DNA of 64,000 bases from Prosthecobacter vanneervenii (GTDB taxonomy: Bacteria > Verrucomicrobiota > Verrucomicrobiia > Verrucomicrobiales > Verrucomicrobiaceae), in assembly GCF_014203095.1 (NCBI RefSeq), contig NZ_JACHIG010000001.1:1116001-1180000 (forward strand), read 5' to 3'. Shown piece after piece: positions 36,660 through 44,937 of this stretch. Position 1 is the first letter of the stretch, and the number at the start of each line of letters is the position of its first letter. A program made the translations under genes and the position numbers. The notes beneath the pieces were generated by a model. That model was not told the DNA's origin and did no database searches. It was given only the letters and a program-made list of their open reading frames with translations.

Positions 36660-38183
36660 ATGACTGACACCCCCACCGGCAAGGCCGACATGAAACTCTT
36701 CTGGGCCTGCTTCATCGCCCTGGTCGCCACCTCGTTTGTCTTTGGCGTGCGCGCCGCCACCATCGGCGAGCTGCAGAGCAGCTTTAACCTCTCCGAGTCC
36801 GAGAAGTCCCTGATCAATGGCGCGGGCATGTGGCCCTTTGCGCTGAGCATCATCTTCTTCAGCCTGATCATCGACCGCGTGGGCTACAAGCTGGTGGCGC
36901 TGTTTGCCGCCGCCTGCCATGTGGTGTCTCTGGTGCTCACACTCAAAGCCTCGGGCTTTTACAGCTTTTACCTCAGCTCCCTGCTCGTGGCCGTGGCCAA
37001 TGGCACGGTGGAGTCCTTCATCAATCCGGTGGTGGCCACCGCCTTCAGCCACAACAAATCCAAATGGCTGAACATCCTGCACGCCGGATGGCCCGCAGGC
37101 ATGGCGCTGGGTGCGCTCTTCTGCGCGCTGCTGCCAGATACCAAGCTCTTCTTCTCCGCCGTGTGGCAGTTCCGCTTTGCGCTGTGCTTCATCCCCGTGG
37201 TGCTCTACACCCTGCTCATCCTGCCGCGCAGCTTCCCGGTGAATGAGCGCGTGGCCGCCGGCGTGAGCTACCGGGACATGCTCAAGGAAGTGGGCGCGGT
37301 GGGCTTCTTCATCATCGGCACCTTCACCTACTGCGCCGTGGTGCAGCTGCTGGGGTATGAGGCCTCCCTGCTGGCCTCCGTGGCCGCAGGCGTGGCGCTG
37401 GGTGTGGCCGCTGGCGTGTACACCGGGGCGCTGGGAAACTGGCTCTTCATCATCGTGCTCATCACCATCGGGCCGCTGGCCACCACCGAGCTGGGCACCG
37501 ACGGCTGGATGCCCGAGCTGCTGAAGCTCAGCGGGCCTGACATCCCGAACTTTGGCACCTGGGTGTTTGTGTATGTGTCCGTGCTCATGACCGTGATGCG
37601 CTTCTACGCAGGCCCCATCGTGCATCGGTTCTCGCCCATCGGGCTGCTCGTCATCAGCGCGGCCATCGCCATCACCGGGCTGGTGTTTCTCTCCAATTCC
37701 GTCGGCTGGGTCATCCTGGCCGCAGCCACCGTCTATGCGCTGGGCAAGACCTTCCTGTGGAGCACCACCCTGGGCCTGACTGCCGAGCAGTTTCCCAAAG
37801 GCGGCGCGCTGACTCTCAATGGCGTCTCCGCCGTGGGCGTGCTCTTCCTGGGCGTGCTGGGCGGCCCCTACATCGGCCACAAGCAGGACCACGACATGGA
37901 CCACCGCCTCTCCGCCCCGGCCCACACCGCGCTCTACGCGCAGATCAAAGGAGAGCCCAAAGCAGGCATCTTTGGCAGCGCCCCCACGCTCAATCAGGAG
38001 AAGATCAAAGCCCTGAGCGACCCCCAGCGCCAGGAGCTGGAAACCGTGCAGGCCGCCAGCAAACGCAGCGTCTTCACCACCATCGCCATCCTCCCCAGCT
38101 TCATGCTGGTGTGCTACCTCGGCATGTTCCTCTGGTTCAAGGCCAGAGGCGGCTACAAGCCCGTGGCGATCGCGGATCATTGA
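36660..38183 (+). CDS. MFS transporter (sugar/organic-acid type)
   Basis: A 507-residue major-facilitator protein with about 12 helices (LFWACFIALVATSFVFGVR, then LINGAGMWPFALSIIFFSLIIDRVGYKLVALFAAA with the loop 2-3 signature-like DRVGYK). It is probably a sugar or metabolite transporter, not assignable further. The start at ATG 36660 is the first in a plausible N-terminus. The last 99 bases, coding for AILPSFMLVCYLGMFLWFK and the rest of the tail, are repeated at 40436-40534 beyond a restriction-modification operon. The gene remains complete, but its tail is duplicated. Confidence 0.85.
   Translation: MTDTPTGKADMKLFWACFIALVATSFVFGVRAATIGELQSSFNLSESEKSLINGAGMWPFALSIIFFSLIIDRVGYKLVALFAAACHVVSLVLTLKASGFYSFYLSSLLVAVANGTVESFINPVVATAFSHNKSKWLNILHAGWPAGMALGALFCALLPDTKLFFSAVWQFRFALCFIPVVLYTLLILPRSFPVNERVAAGVSYRDMLKEVGAVGFFIIGTFTYCAVVQLLGYEASLLASVAAGVALGVAAGVYTGALGNWLFIIVLITIGPLATTELGTDGWMPELLKLSGPDIPNFGTWVFVYVSVLMTVMRFYAGPIVHRFSPIGLLVISAAIAITGLVFLSNSVGWVILAAATVYALGKTFLWSTTLGLTAEQFPKGGALTLNGVSAVGVLFLGVLGGPYIGHKQDHDMDHRLSAPAHTALYAQIKGEPKAGIFGSAPTLNQEKIKALSDPQRQELETVQAASKRSVFTTIAILPSFMLVCYLGMFLWFKARGGYKPVAIADH
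38085..38183. repeat. 99-bp direct repeat, left copy (3' end of the MFS gene)
   Basis: Matches 40436-40534 with six mismatches (about 94 percent). Three mismatches are silent; the others change Ala-Arg to Ser-Lys before GGYKPVAIADH. It ends at the MFS stop. Confidence 0.92.
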
Positions 38184-38296
38184 TGGGGGTTGCGCGCCCA
38201 ATCTCCATTCACCATCAATCTGTCATGCAACCCACGGGACAAGTCTAGCGGGCTTCTTCATAGCGGCATTCAAGATCAGATGTTGTCACATGCCGC

Positions 38297-38311
38297 ATCC
38301 TGCATCAGGAT
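38297..38311 (+). promoter_or_regulatory. Hairpin that holds the methyltransferase Shine-Dalgarno
   Basis: ATCCTG and CAGGAT pair perfectly around CAT. AGGA (38307-38310), seven bases before the ATG at 38318, is the only SD-like sequence and is within the right arm of the stem. The stem could also be a DNA operator. Confidence 0.5.
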
Positions 38312-38317
38312 CGCCGC

Positions 38318-39502
38318 ATGCCGAAACGCGTTGCTGAATTTTTTGCCGGAATAGGGCTCATGAGGATGGGGCTGGACAGGGAAGGCTGGACCACAGTCTG
38401 GGCGAATGATCTTGATGAAAAGAAGCAGGAAATGTACGAACACAACTTCAGCAACAAAGATTGCGAATTTGTGCTTGAGGATGTGCATAAAATCGACAGC
38501 AAAGACATTCCGGACATTGAATTGGCAACCGCCTCGTTTCCCTGTAACGATCTGTCATTGGCAGGAGCCAGACACGGTCTTGCTGGAAGCAACTCCTCGG
38601 CTTTTTGGGGCTTTATTGCATCAATCAAGGGCATGGGTAAACGTCGCCCACCCCTGGTGCTTTTGGAGAATGTTGCAGGATTCTTGACGTCAAACAATGG
38701 CAATGACTTCCGCGATGCGCTGCTGGCCTTAAATGATTTGGGATACGCAGTTGATGCTTTCATTCTGGACGCAGTGAGGTTCGTGCCACAGAGTCGCGTA
38801 CGTCTGTTTGTTGTTGGCAGCAAAGCAAAAGCCACAAGAGTCCAGGAAGCCTCCTTAGCACTGCTGCAAAGTGATGTACGTCCTCCTGCCCTAGCTGACT
38901 TCATTTTTATGAACCCTGACATCGGCTGGTCAGTTCGAAGCTTGCCATCACTTCCACCAGCAAACAACCATCTGGCAGATATTATCGAGGATGTGCCCCT
39001 CAACTCGGAATTATGGTGGTCAAAGGAGCGCTGCGAATACCTTCTGAATCAGATGAGCGACAAGCATCTCGCGGAGGCAAAGCGTATGATTGCTGGCTCA
39101 AAGCTTTCATATGGCACAGTCTTCAGACGTGTGCGAAATGGGCGATCCATGGGTGAACTTCGCACCGATGGCATAGCAGGCTGCCTTAGAACGCCTCGCG
39201 GCGGAAGCGGCCGTCAAATTTTATTCTGTGCAGGAAAAGGTCAGTATCGGGTAAGGCTTCTCACACCTCTTGAGTGCGCACGCCTCATGGGTGCTAATGG
39301 CTACAAGATAAATGTCCCGCTCAATCAGGCGCTTTTCGGCTTTGGGGATGCCGTCTGCGTTCCAGCCGTGCAGTGGATTGCCAGCAATTACCTCAATCCG
39401 TTGCTGGACGAAATGATGCATACCCCAATGCCTTTGCCATCAGCCAGAAAACAAGTCCATTACACTGCCGCAGGACGACGGATAACGAAATCGAAAGCAT
39501 GA
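38318..39502 (+). CDS. DNA (cytosine-5-)-methyltransferase of a type II restriction-modification system
   Basis: A 394-residue C5 methyltransferase. Motif I FFAGIGLMRMGL binds SAM; motif IV SFPCNDLSLAG holds the catalytic Cys; motif VI is LLENVAGF; motif VIII QSRVRLFVVG; motif IX-X RLLTPLECARLMG and FGDAVCVPAVQWI. The target-recognition region lies at about 220-320. It protects host DNA from the nuclease encoded next, with which it overlaps by ATGA. Codon use is lower in G+C than the MFS neighbour. The operon lies between two copies of the MFS gene end, indicating acquisition. Confidence 0.95.
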   Translation: MPKRVAEFFAGIGLMRMGLDREGWTTVWANDLDEKKQEMYEHNFSNKDCEFVLEDVHKIDSKDIPDIELATASFPCNDLSLAGARHGLAGSNSSAFWGFIASIKGMGKRRPPLVLLENVAGFLTSNNGNDFRDALLALNDLGYAVDAFILDAVRFVPQSRVRLFVVGSKAKATRVQEASLALLQSDVRPPALADFIFMNPDIGWSVRSLPSLPPANNHLADIIEDVPLNSELWWSKERCEYLLNQMSDKHLAEAKRMIAGSKLSYGTVFRRVRNGRSMGELRTDGIAGCLRTPRGGSGRQILFCAGKGQYRVRLLTPLECARLMGANGYKINVPLNQALFGFGDAVCVPAVQWIASNYLNPLLDEMMHTPMPLPSARKQVHYTAAGRRITKSKA

Positions 39503-40431
39503 GTGAACTTGTCAGCACATTGGAGCAGCTCGCATCAGGCCAGCGCAAATTCCTGAACAAAGGTGGATTATGCGTCGGCTTGGTTATCACCAAAACAGCG
39601 CAAGAAAGAGGCCTTCCCATCGCCCCTGAATCTCTGCGAACAGAAGAGGGTGGACAGGTTGCTGGCCTTGGGAAGGCAGCCGTACAAAATATACTTGCCG
39701 ACTACGGCATCACAAAAGTCCTGGCTGAAGAAGGTGGTAGAACAAGCCGAGGCAGCCTTGGATTGATGGAAAGTTATGTCAAAACACTCAACGAGCTGCA
39801 TGCAAAGCTGAGAGATATTGACTTGGACATAGCCATGAACTGGTGGATCGAGAAGGTAAAGTTATACCTGGCCAGCGAAGGCCCCAAGTTCAATTTTGAC
39901 ACCAGCAAGTCAGTCGCCGCCAATCTTGCCGACATTTTTGTTCAGGCGATGGAGATTCAGAAGAATTCAGGCGGGGCGAACTTTGTCGGAGCCATGCTTC
40001 AGCATATGGTTGGAGCCAAGCTGGACATCGTCTTGGGACAGGGAGCCGTCTCACACCACGGGTTTTCTGTCGCAGACCACTCCACAGACAGAGCCGCTGA
40101 TTTTCAAGTCAATGAAGTGGCAATCCATGTAACAACGCACCCTTCAGAAGCACTGATTAGGAAGGCAGCCGCCAATCTCAGAACGGGACTAAAGCCGCTG
40201 ATCGTAACGCTTGCTGACGGAGTTGAAGGAGCAGCATACCTGCTCAAAAACACCGAATGGAAAGACCGTATTGACGTGATTGATGCCGCCCAATTTCTCA
40301 CGGCAAACGTCTATGAACGCAGCCTGTTCAAGGCCGTTGAATGCAAGACCACCCTTGTCAGCATTTTAACCCGCTACAACGAGATCGTTGCAGAATGTGA
40401 AACCGATCCAGTTTTGCGCATTCGCTTGTAA
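39499..40431 (+). CDS. Probable restriction endonuclease (DUF4928-like) partner of the methyltransferase
   Basis: A 310-residue protein overlapping the methyltransferase stop by ATGA, the usual coupling in type II restriction-modification operons. It resembles the DUF4928 family seen beside cytosine methyltransferases. A possible PD-(D/E)XK-like core is AKLDIVLGQGAVSHHGFSVAD, then DFQVNEVAIHVTTHP, but the catalytic Asp/Glu/Lys cannot be fixed by eye. The start at ATG 39499 fits the overlap; the open frame back to 39373 is shadow of the methyltransferase. G+C is low like its partner. Its stop is four bases before the right copy of the MFS repeat. Confidence 0.8.
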   Translation: MSELVSTLEQLASGQRKFLNKGGLCVGLVITKTAQERGLPIAPESLRTEEGGQVAGLGKAAVQNILADYGITKVLAEEGGRTSRGSLGLMESYVKTLNELHAKLRDIDLDIAMNWWIEKVKLYLASEGPKFNFDTSKSVAANLADIFVQAMEIQKNSGGANFVGAMLQHMVGAKLDIVLGQGAVSHHGFSVADHSTDRAADFQVNEVAIHVTTHPSEALIRKAAANLRTGLKPLIVTLADGVEGAAYLLKNTEWKDRIDVIDAAQFLTANVYERSLFKAVECKTTLVSILTRYNEIVAECETDPVLRIRL

Positions 40432-40435
40432 AAAC

Positions 40436-40534
40436 GCCATCCTCCCCAGCTTCATGCTCGTCTGCTACCTCGGCATGTTCCTCTGGTTCAAGTCCAAGGG
40501 CGGCTACAAGCCCGTGGCGATTGCGGATCATTGA
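40436..40534 (+). pseudogene. Duplicated 3' end of the MFS gene (right direct repeat)
   Basis: Reads AILPSFMLVCYLGMFLWFK then SKGGYKPVAIADH and a stop in the same frame as the original. It has no start of its own. It is the distal repeat of the restriction-modification insertion and, by parsimony, may be the original end of the MFS gene. Confidence 0.9.
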
Positions 40535-40588
40535 GGGGGGGGAGACTCCGCTTTCACGTGCCACCTTCTCCCCCTCCATCCCCCGTGC

Positions 40589-40610
40589 GGAGGGCTGGGG
40601 ACAGCCCTCC
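40589..40610. repeat. R2 hairpin (half element)
   Basis: Stem GGAGGGCTG/CAGCCCTCC with loop GGGA, followed by CTACCC. It is the left half of the R2 twin-hairpin unit. Confidence 0.7.
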
Positions 40611-40634
40611 CTACCCACAACGGGTGCTTCCTGC

Positions 40635-41021
40635 TCAGCGGGGACCGTAGGAGCGGCGCCAGCCTTCCTGGAAGGCATTGCCGTAGTCTTCCGTGCCTGC
40701 GCCCACGACCTTGCCGTCAGCTCCGAAGCGCACGACGTGCTCCTCGACCTTGGCCCAGGTGCCATACACGGGCACATGGCGCTTCCAGCCCTGCTGGGCC
40801 CAGCGCCAGAGCTCGCCGCTGGCGATGGTCTTTTTCTCGTCTGGCTCTCCCCAGAGCTCGATGACCTGGGCCTTCGTCATGCCGGGCTTGATCGTACCAT
40901 CTCCAGAGGAGGAGCCAGAGGGCGCGGAGGCGCTGCCATCCTTGCCCGCAGGCACGGCGCACTGGCAGAGGCAAAGCGTAAGGGCGGCGAGAGAAAACAG
41001 GGGAATGAATTTCAAAAGCAT
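40635..41021 (-). CDS. Small lipoprotein (SmpA/OmlA-like)
   Basis: A 128-residue protein with a lipoprotein signal (MLLKFIPLFSLAALTLCLCQC, lipid-anchored at the last Cys). After a Ser/Gly linker, GMTKAQVIELWGEPDEKKT resembles the SmpA/OmlA/BamE-type helix-turn followed by strands (ELWRWAQQGWKRHVPVYG). Such small lipoproteins aid outer-membrane protein insertion or are of unknown role. It stands alone between the restriction-modification insertion and the repeat-rich replication module. Confidence 0.7.
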   Translation of the reverse strand: MLLKFIPLFSLAALTLCLCQCAVPAGKDGSASAPSGSSSGDGTIKPGMTKAQVIELWGEPDEKKTIASGELWRWAQQGWKRHVPVYGTWAKVEEHVVRFGADGKVVGAGTEDYGNAFQEGWRRSYGPR

Positions 41022-41198
41022 AGGCCGCTGTTTGTACCGAGCACCTCAAAAAACGTCAAGCAGAAGGCACCGGCCACAGGCCTATTTAACGTAAAAACAA
41101 TTCCCCCACCATCATTCGCGGTACCGCACGCGAGACAGCACCACGCTCTGGAGCCCGATTGCTGCTTCGAGAGGCAACCACACCGTCCCCCCTTTCCA

Positions 41199-41375
41199 GA
41201 GAAACTTCTCCATCTTCTCCAATTTCTCCGCAGGGGTATGCACATCGAGGCATGGGCTATCGGAGAAACTTCTCCAACTTCTCCAATTTCTCCGCAGGGG
41301 TATGCACACCTTGGCGTGGGCTATCGGAGAAACTTCTCCAATTTCTCCAACTTCTCCGCAGGGGTATGCACACGC
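41199..41375. repeat. 64-bp tandem repeat, three units, between lipoprotein and DUF3987 genes
   Basis: Units start at 41199, 41263 and 41327. Each begins GAGAAACTTCTCC (a GGAGAA/TTCTCC palindrome), continues with two or three 9-base CAACTTCTC-type units, and ends CGCAGGGGTATGCACA. The same motifs occur, in inverted orientation, inside the DUF3987 gene at 42709-43113. Together with flanking bases this accounts for the 385-base gap, which holds no gene. Confidence 0.88.
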
Positions 41376-41406
41376 ACCGCGACCTGCGGTGCGTGCGGGC
41401 CTGGCA

Positions 41407-43452
41407 TCAGTCCCAGGTGAAGGTGTAGGTGATGCGCTTGCCCACTTTGGAGCGGATGCAGCACTGGCCTTTCTCGATGAGACGGGGAAGGATCTCGCCG
41501 TAGAGGCGGGAGGCGGTGAGGGCGCCACGGCGGCCGCCATGAAGGGCGTAGCGGCGGGTGAGATCGCTGCGGACGATGTCAGCGCTCCTCTGCCCTGGGT
41601 GGTCTCCGCTGATCTGCGCCAGCAGCCACTCGGCGGTGTCCTCCACCTCACAGCGGCCGCTGGTGGCCTCCAGCTCCACCAGCGAGTCGAGGCAGGCATT
41701 TTGGTGTGCCTCTGCCAACGCCAGCACGTCTGCGGTGATGGTGTAGGGGTCCACACGGTTGTCCCTGGCCCACCGGCAGGCCTGGAAGATGACGGCCAGC
41801 TTGAGACAGCGGGCGGGGCTCTCATTCAGGCTGGATAGCAGACTCTCCTCTTTATCGGTATATCCTGGTATGCTCTCGCAGCGCCTGCGGTTGCGCTGCT
41901 GCAGGCCGCGCCAGTACTCCCAGGCCTCCGGCGTAAAGCTCTGCCGGCCGACCACGCCCTTGAGGTGGGTCAGCTCCTCAAACAGGCCCGCCAGGTGGGC
42001 GATCTCGGGGCCGTTGAGGGTTTCCGGCCAGTCGAGATAGCGCTCCCGGTGGCTGGAGAGGTAGAAGCCAAAGCGCCGCCGCAGGCCGCTGCCAGCCTCC
42101 AGCTGGTCCAGCCGTGCCACCCCAAAGGTGCTGCCAATGCACAGGCTCAGCGTGGCCTGCGAGATGCTGCGCTCGGCGCTGCCTTCATCGTGCAGCTTGC
42201 GCTCGCGCAGGTAGTTCTGTGACCACGGTGCGCCATCGTAGAGTTTCAGGTATCTTGCTGAAACTTCGCGCCCATGTGAGCTGGTCTCCCAGGTGCGCAG
42301 GATGGTGTTTCCCTCATCCTCAAACTGCAACCGGTGCGGCTGCACCTCAAAGCTGTCAAACAGCGCAGAGTCACTGGCATTGCCGTAGAGGAGATCGCAG
42401 TCCATCAGGATCTTGCGCGCGATCTTTTCCGCCGGAGCAAAGGTGGTGCTCTTGCGCAGGCCAGAAGGTGTGGTGACGAAGTTGTAGATCGTCAGCGGCT
42501 TGGTGCCGCCAAAGTCCAGCGTGACGTGTGGCGTGAGCAGCCTGCCGCACAGTGCCAGCACTGGTGCGATGATGAGGCCATCTGGCAGCTCTGACACCTG
42601 GCGCACAAAATCTCGATAGTCTGCCAGGATGGAATCCTCTGGGATGGGATGCTCGCGCATTTTTCCATCCGTGGGAATGAGGGAGGGCTCGTCGCTGGCT
42701 GGCGGCGGGTGTGCATACCCCTGCGGAGAAGTTGGAGAAGTTGGAGAAGTTGGAGAAGTTTCTCCGCTGGTGACCTGCACCGGGCTTTCTACCGAGGGCG
42801 TACATCCTGCGCTGGGCAGCGGCGGCTGGGGGACCAGCCGCCCTACCTGCGCTGCGTGTGCATACCCCTGCGGAGAAGTTGGAGAAATTGGAGAAGTTTC
42901 TCCGCTGGTGACCTGCACCGGGCTTTCTACCGAGGGCGTGCATCCTGCGCTGGGCAGCGGCGGCTGGGGGACCAGCCGCCCTACCTGCACTGCGTGTGTA
43001 CACCCCTGCGGAGAAATTGGAGAAGTTGGAGAAGTTTCTCCACCGACAGTCTGTGTATGCGTACATCCCCCCGGAGAAGTTGGAGAAGTTGGAGAAGTTG
43101 CGGAAGTTTCTCCATCAGCATGGGGCGCGGCGGCAGGGCGGGCGCGCAGGTGGGACCAGTCGGCGGAGGGGCGGAAGGCGGGCAGGGCCATCAGCGCGGC
43201 GGTGTCGGCCGAGTGGGTGACGGGCGCAGTCTCCGGCGTGTGGGCCGGAGGCGGTGCCGCACTGGAGGCGGAGGCCGCTGTCTCATCCGGCACAGCCGGG
43301 GATGAAGCAGCGGATGCAGCCGAAGCCGCCGCTGCAGGTGCAGGTGCGGGCTTTATGGAAAAGAGGTCTTTGGTGGTATCAGGTGTGTAGTTCTGGTATT
43401 TCATGGCATCGTTGGTCTTGAATGTTCTGGGTGAGGATGGGCGTGATTTCAT
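41407..43452 (-). CDS. DUF3987-type (primase/helicase-like) protein with an internal repeat region
   Basis: A 681-residue protein resembling the DUF3987 group common in genomic islands and phage-like elements. The C-terminal 460 residues carry the family pattern (SELPDGLIIAPVLALCGRLL, then FVTTPSGLRKSTTFAPAEKI, a Walker-A-like GLRKST, and FGVARLDQLEAGSGLRRRFGFYL). Residues about 115-230 are built of repeats: TSP units from a 9-base repeat, and VGRLVPQPPLP from R2 hairpins. Its ATG overlaps the stop of the Toprim gene as ATGA, which supports the start at 43452 over an inner ATG at 43404. Likely role: replication of a mobile element; the enzymatic activity is inferred. Confidence 0.75.
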   Translation of the reverse strand: MKSRPSSPRTFKTNDAMKYQNYTPDTTKDLFSIKPAPAPAAAASAASAASSPAVPDETAASASSAAPPPAHTPETAPVTHSADTAALMALPAFRPSADWSHLRARPAAAPHADGETSATSPTSPTSPGGCTHTQTVGGETSPTSPISPQGCTHAVQVGRLVPQPPLPSAGCTPSVESPVQVTSGETSPISPTSPQGYAHAAQVGRLVPQPPLPSAGCTPSVESPVQVTSGETSPTSPTSPTSPQGYAHPPPASDEPSLIPTDGKMREHPIPEDSILADYRDFVRQVSELPDGLIIAPVLALCGRLLTPHVTLDFGGTKPLTIYNFVTTPSGLRKSTTFAPAEKIARKILMDCDLLYGNASDSALFDSFEVQPHRLQFEDEGNTILRTWETSSHGREVSARYLKLYDGAPWSQNYLRERKLHDEGSAERSISQATLSLCIGSTFGVARLDQLEAGSGLRRRFGFYLSSHRERYLDWPETLNGPEIAHLAGLFEELTHLKGVVGRQSFTPEAWEYWRGLQQRNRRRCESIPGYTDKEESLLSSLNESPARCLKLAVIFQACRWARDNRVDPYTITADVLALAEAHQNACLDSLVELEATSGRCEVEDTAEWLLAQISGDHPGQRSADIVRSDLTRRYALHGGRRGALTASRLYGEILPRLIEKGQCCIRSKVGKRITYTFTWD
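42709..43113. repeat. In-frame minisatellite inside the DUF3987 gene
   Basis: Four blocks (starts near 42709, 42856, 42994 and 43053) of GGAGAAGTT units, 3-4 per block, each ending GGAGAAGTTTCTCC (the last has a GCGGAAG variant). Spacings of 147 and 138 bases differ by one 9-base unit. Between blocks lie R2 hairpins (stems 42821-42842 and 42959-42980, loop GGGA). All stay in frame. Confidence 0.88.
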
Positions 43453-44543
43453 GGCAGGAAGAGGTTGTTGAGGATCTGGGTGCGTTCGGTTTTGGGGAGA
43501 TGGAAGACATCTCCGAGGTCTTTGCAGGGGGCGGGCAGCATGTGCGCGGTGGCGCAGACGCCTGCGGCCTGCAGGTCGGCCAGCCAGGAGGCGGCGGCAT
43601 CGCGGCCCGAGGCATCGTTGTCCGGCACCACATGCACCTGCCGCCCGTGCAGGCGCTGCATGAGCCCCGGATCCCGCGCAAAGCGGGAGCTGGCGCTGGT
43701 GGCGGCCAGCACGCTCCAGGCGTGCGGCGTGTCCACCAGCAGCATCGCAGCCAGCCCCTCGATCAGGCCCACCGCGCCCTCCACCAGTAGCACGTGCGTC
43801 GTGTCCCCCAGCCAGCCCTGACCGATGAAGGCCCCCTGAGATCCGCTCAGATTCCGCGCTTTGATGCGGTCCCCGGCGGCATTGTGCAGCGCCCCGCCAT
43901 CCAGGCGGCGCACCTGCGCAAAGGTCCCCTCGGTGATGACGAGGCAGCGCTGATCCTGCACCTGCGCGATGCGCAGAAAGCCGTGCCTGTGCGCGAGGTC
44001 CACCGCATCGGGCAGCAGGCCGCGCAGCTTTGACACCGCCAGGATGTCTTCACGCGAAAGCGGATGAAACTCCGGCCAAGACGCCCGCAACCAGGCGCGA
44101 TCCTCCGCCGGTGGGGCGGCCGGAGGCGGCGTGTGGCTTTGGGGTGAGGCGCTGCTCAAGGAGGAAGAGCAGGCTGTATGCGATCTTTCGGCCCCCTGTG
44201 TCCCCTGCCCGCCCTGCGGCCCACGATTTGCAGACCGGGAGGAAGAGAAGGAGAAAGATTTCCCGTTTCGGGAGGGCGGTGGTGCCTCCAGCAGGTAACC
44301 CGCCGGGCGGGTGGCAGTGGTGGCGGCGCTGCGCAGCTTTTGGCGCAGCACGTTTTCCCGCCAGGGCGGCCGGCAGCCCTCATTCCAGCGGCAGAGCAGA
44401 GGCAGCGCCTCCTGCTCCGGGAGGTCAAAGCCGCGCACCAGCGCCACGGCGGCGCTGAAGGCGGCGGTGTGCCCGCCCTGCCCGGAGACGGACACCGGCA
44501 TGCGGGAGAGATAGGCGCTGGCGCGCTCGAGCACCGTCTTCAT
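43449..44543 (-). CDS. Toprim/primase-like protein of a mobile-element module
   Basis: A 364-residue protein. The N-terminal 85 residues are a primase-helper-like region (LPLLCRWNEGCRPPWRENVLRQKL). A Ser/Gly linker follows, and the C-terminal part has a Toprim-like core: VLLVEGAVGLIEGLAAML (the conserved Glu), then VHVVPDNDASGRDAAASWLADL with the DxD-like DND. It resembles the primase partners found beside DUF3987 proteins in phage-like islands. ATGA overlaps join it to both neighbours; the HTH gene precedes it and DUF3987 follows. GGAGG lies before its ATG at 44543. Confidence 0.8.
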   Translation of the reverse strand: MKTVLERASAYLSRMPVSVSGQGGHTAAFSAAVALVRGFDLPEQEALPLLCRWNEGCRPPWRENVLRQKLRSAATTATRPAGYLLEAPPPSRNGKSFSFSSSRSANRGPQGGQGTQGAERSHTACSSSLSSASPQSHTPPPAAPPAEDRAWLRASWPEFHPLSREDILAVSKLRGLLPDAVDLAHRHGFLRIAQVQDQRCLVITEGTFAQVRRLDGGALHNAAGDRIKARNLSGSQGAFIGQGWLGDTTHVLLVEGAVGLIEGLAAMLLVDTPHAWSVLAATSASSRFARDPGLMQRLHGRQVHVVPDNDASGRDAAASWLADLQAAGVCATAHMLPAPCKDLGDVFHLPKTERTQILNNLFLP

Positions 44544-44896
44544 GAGCGGTCCTCCCCACAGTACCAGCGGAAGCACATCAGAGCCCCAAAAACAGAGCTG
44601 TAGCCATGACGCCTGTAAGCCAGCACCAGGCTCTCCTCCCGGTCGGCGGCCACCACCTTTTCATACTGCTCCAGCGCCACGAGCACCCTGGCAGGCTCAT
44701 AGCGTCGGCAGCGGCCCACCTTGACCGTGGGCAGGATCTTTTTACGCGTCCATTTTTCCACCTCCCGGCGGGAGAGGCCCAGGATGCGCGCCAGCCTCTG
44801 TGCAGTGAGCAGCTTTTCGGGAGGCCGTGCTGCGGATGTGTGGGCGGCACCGGGGCTGGCGCTGCCTGTGGTAGTGTTGTCTTCCATTGGTTTCAT
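44540..44896 (-). CDS. Helix-turn-helix (excisionase/MerR-like) protein
   Basis: A 118-residue protein with a winged HTH of the excisionase/MerR-N type: LLTAQRLARILGLSRREVEKWTRKKILPTVKVGRCRRYEPARVL (about 30-75), a typical DNA-binding adaptor of integrating elements. It leads a three-gene operon coupled by ATGA overlaps to the Toprim and DUF3987 genes. The start is ATG 44896, although ATG 44887 is possible. It may control the operon through two GGTAT repeats (44923-44937). Confidence 0.8.
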   Translation of the reverse strand: MKPMEDNTTTGSASPGAAHTSAARPPEKLLTAQRLARILGLSRREVEKWTRKKILPTVKVGRCRRYEPARVLVALEQYEKVVAADREESLVLAYRRHGYSSVFGALMCFRWYCGEDRS

Positions 44897-44922
44897 ATGA
44901 CTTTTATTTGATGCTTTGTTTT

Positions 44923-44937
44923 GGTATCTAATGGTAT
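44923..44937. promoter_or_regulatory. Direct repeats GGTAT, 10 bases apart, upstream of the HTH gene
   Basis: GGTAT at 44923-44927 and 44933-44937 lie one helical turn apart, 27 bases before the HTH start codon. TATAAT, 44935-44940 on the plus strand, overlaps. It is a plausible operator of the HTH protein. Confidence 0.35.

Noticed and set aside
36594-38201. 535-codon open frame antisense to the MFS gene
   Set aside because: His/Gln-rich shadow frame; the sense strand encodes membrane helices.
39373-39498. Longer start for the endonuclease
   Set aside because: Would overlap the methyltransferase by 130 bases; ATGA at 39499 gives normal coupling.
41199-43113. CRISPR array
   Set aside because: Units are tandem, have no unique spacers of even size, lie partly in a coding frame, and no cas gene is present.
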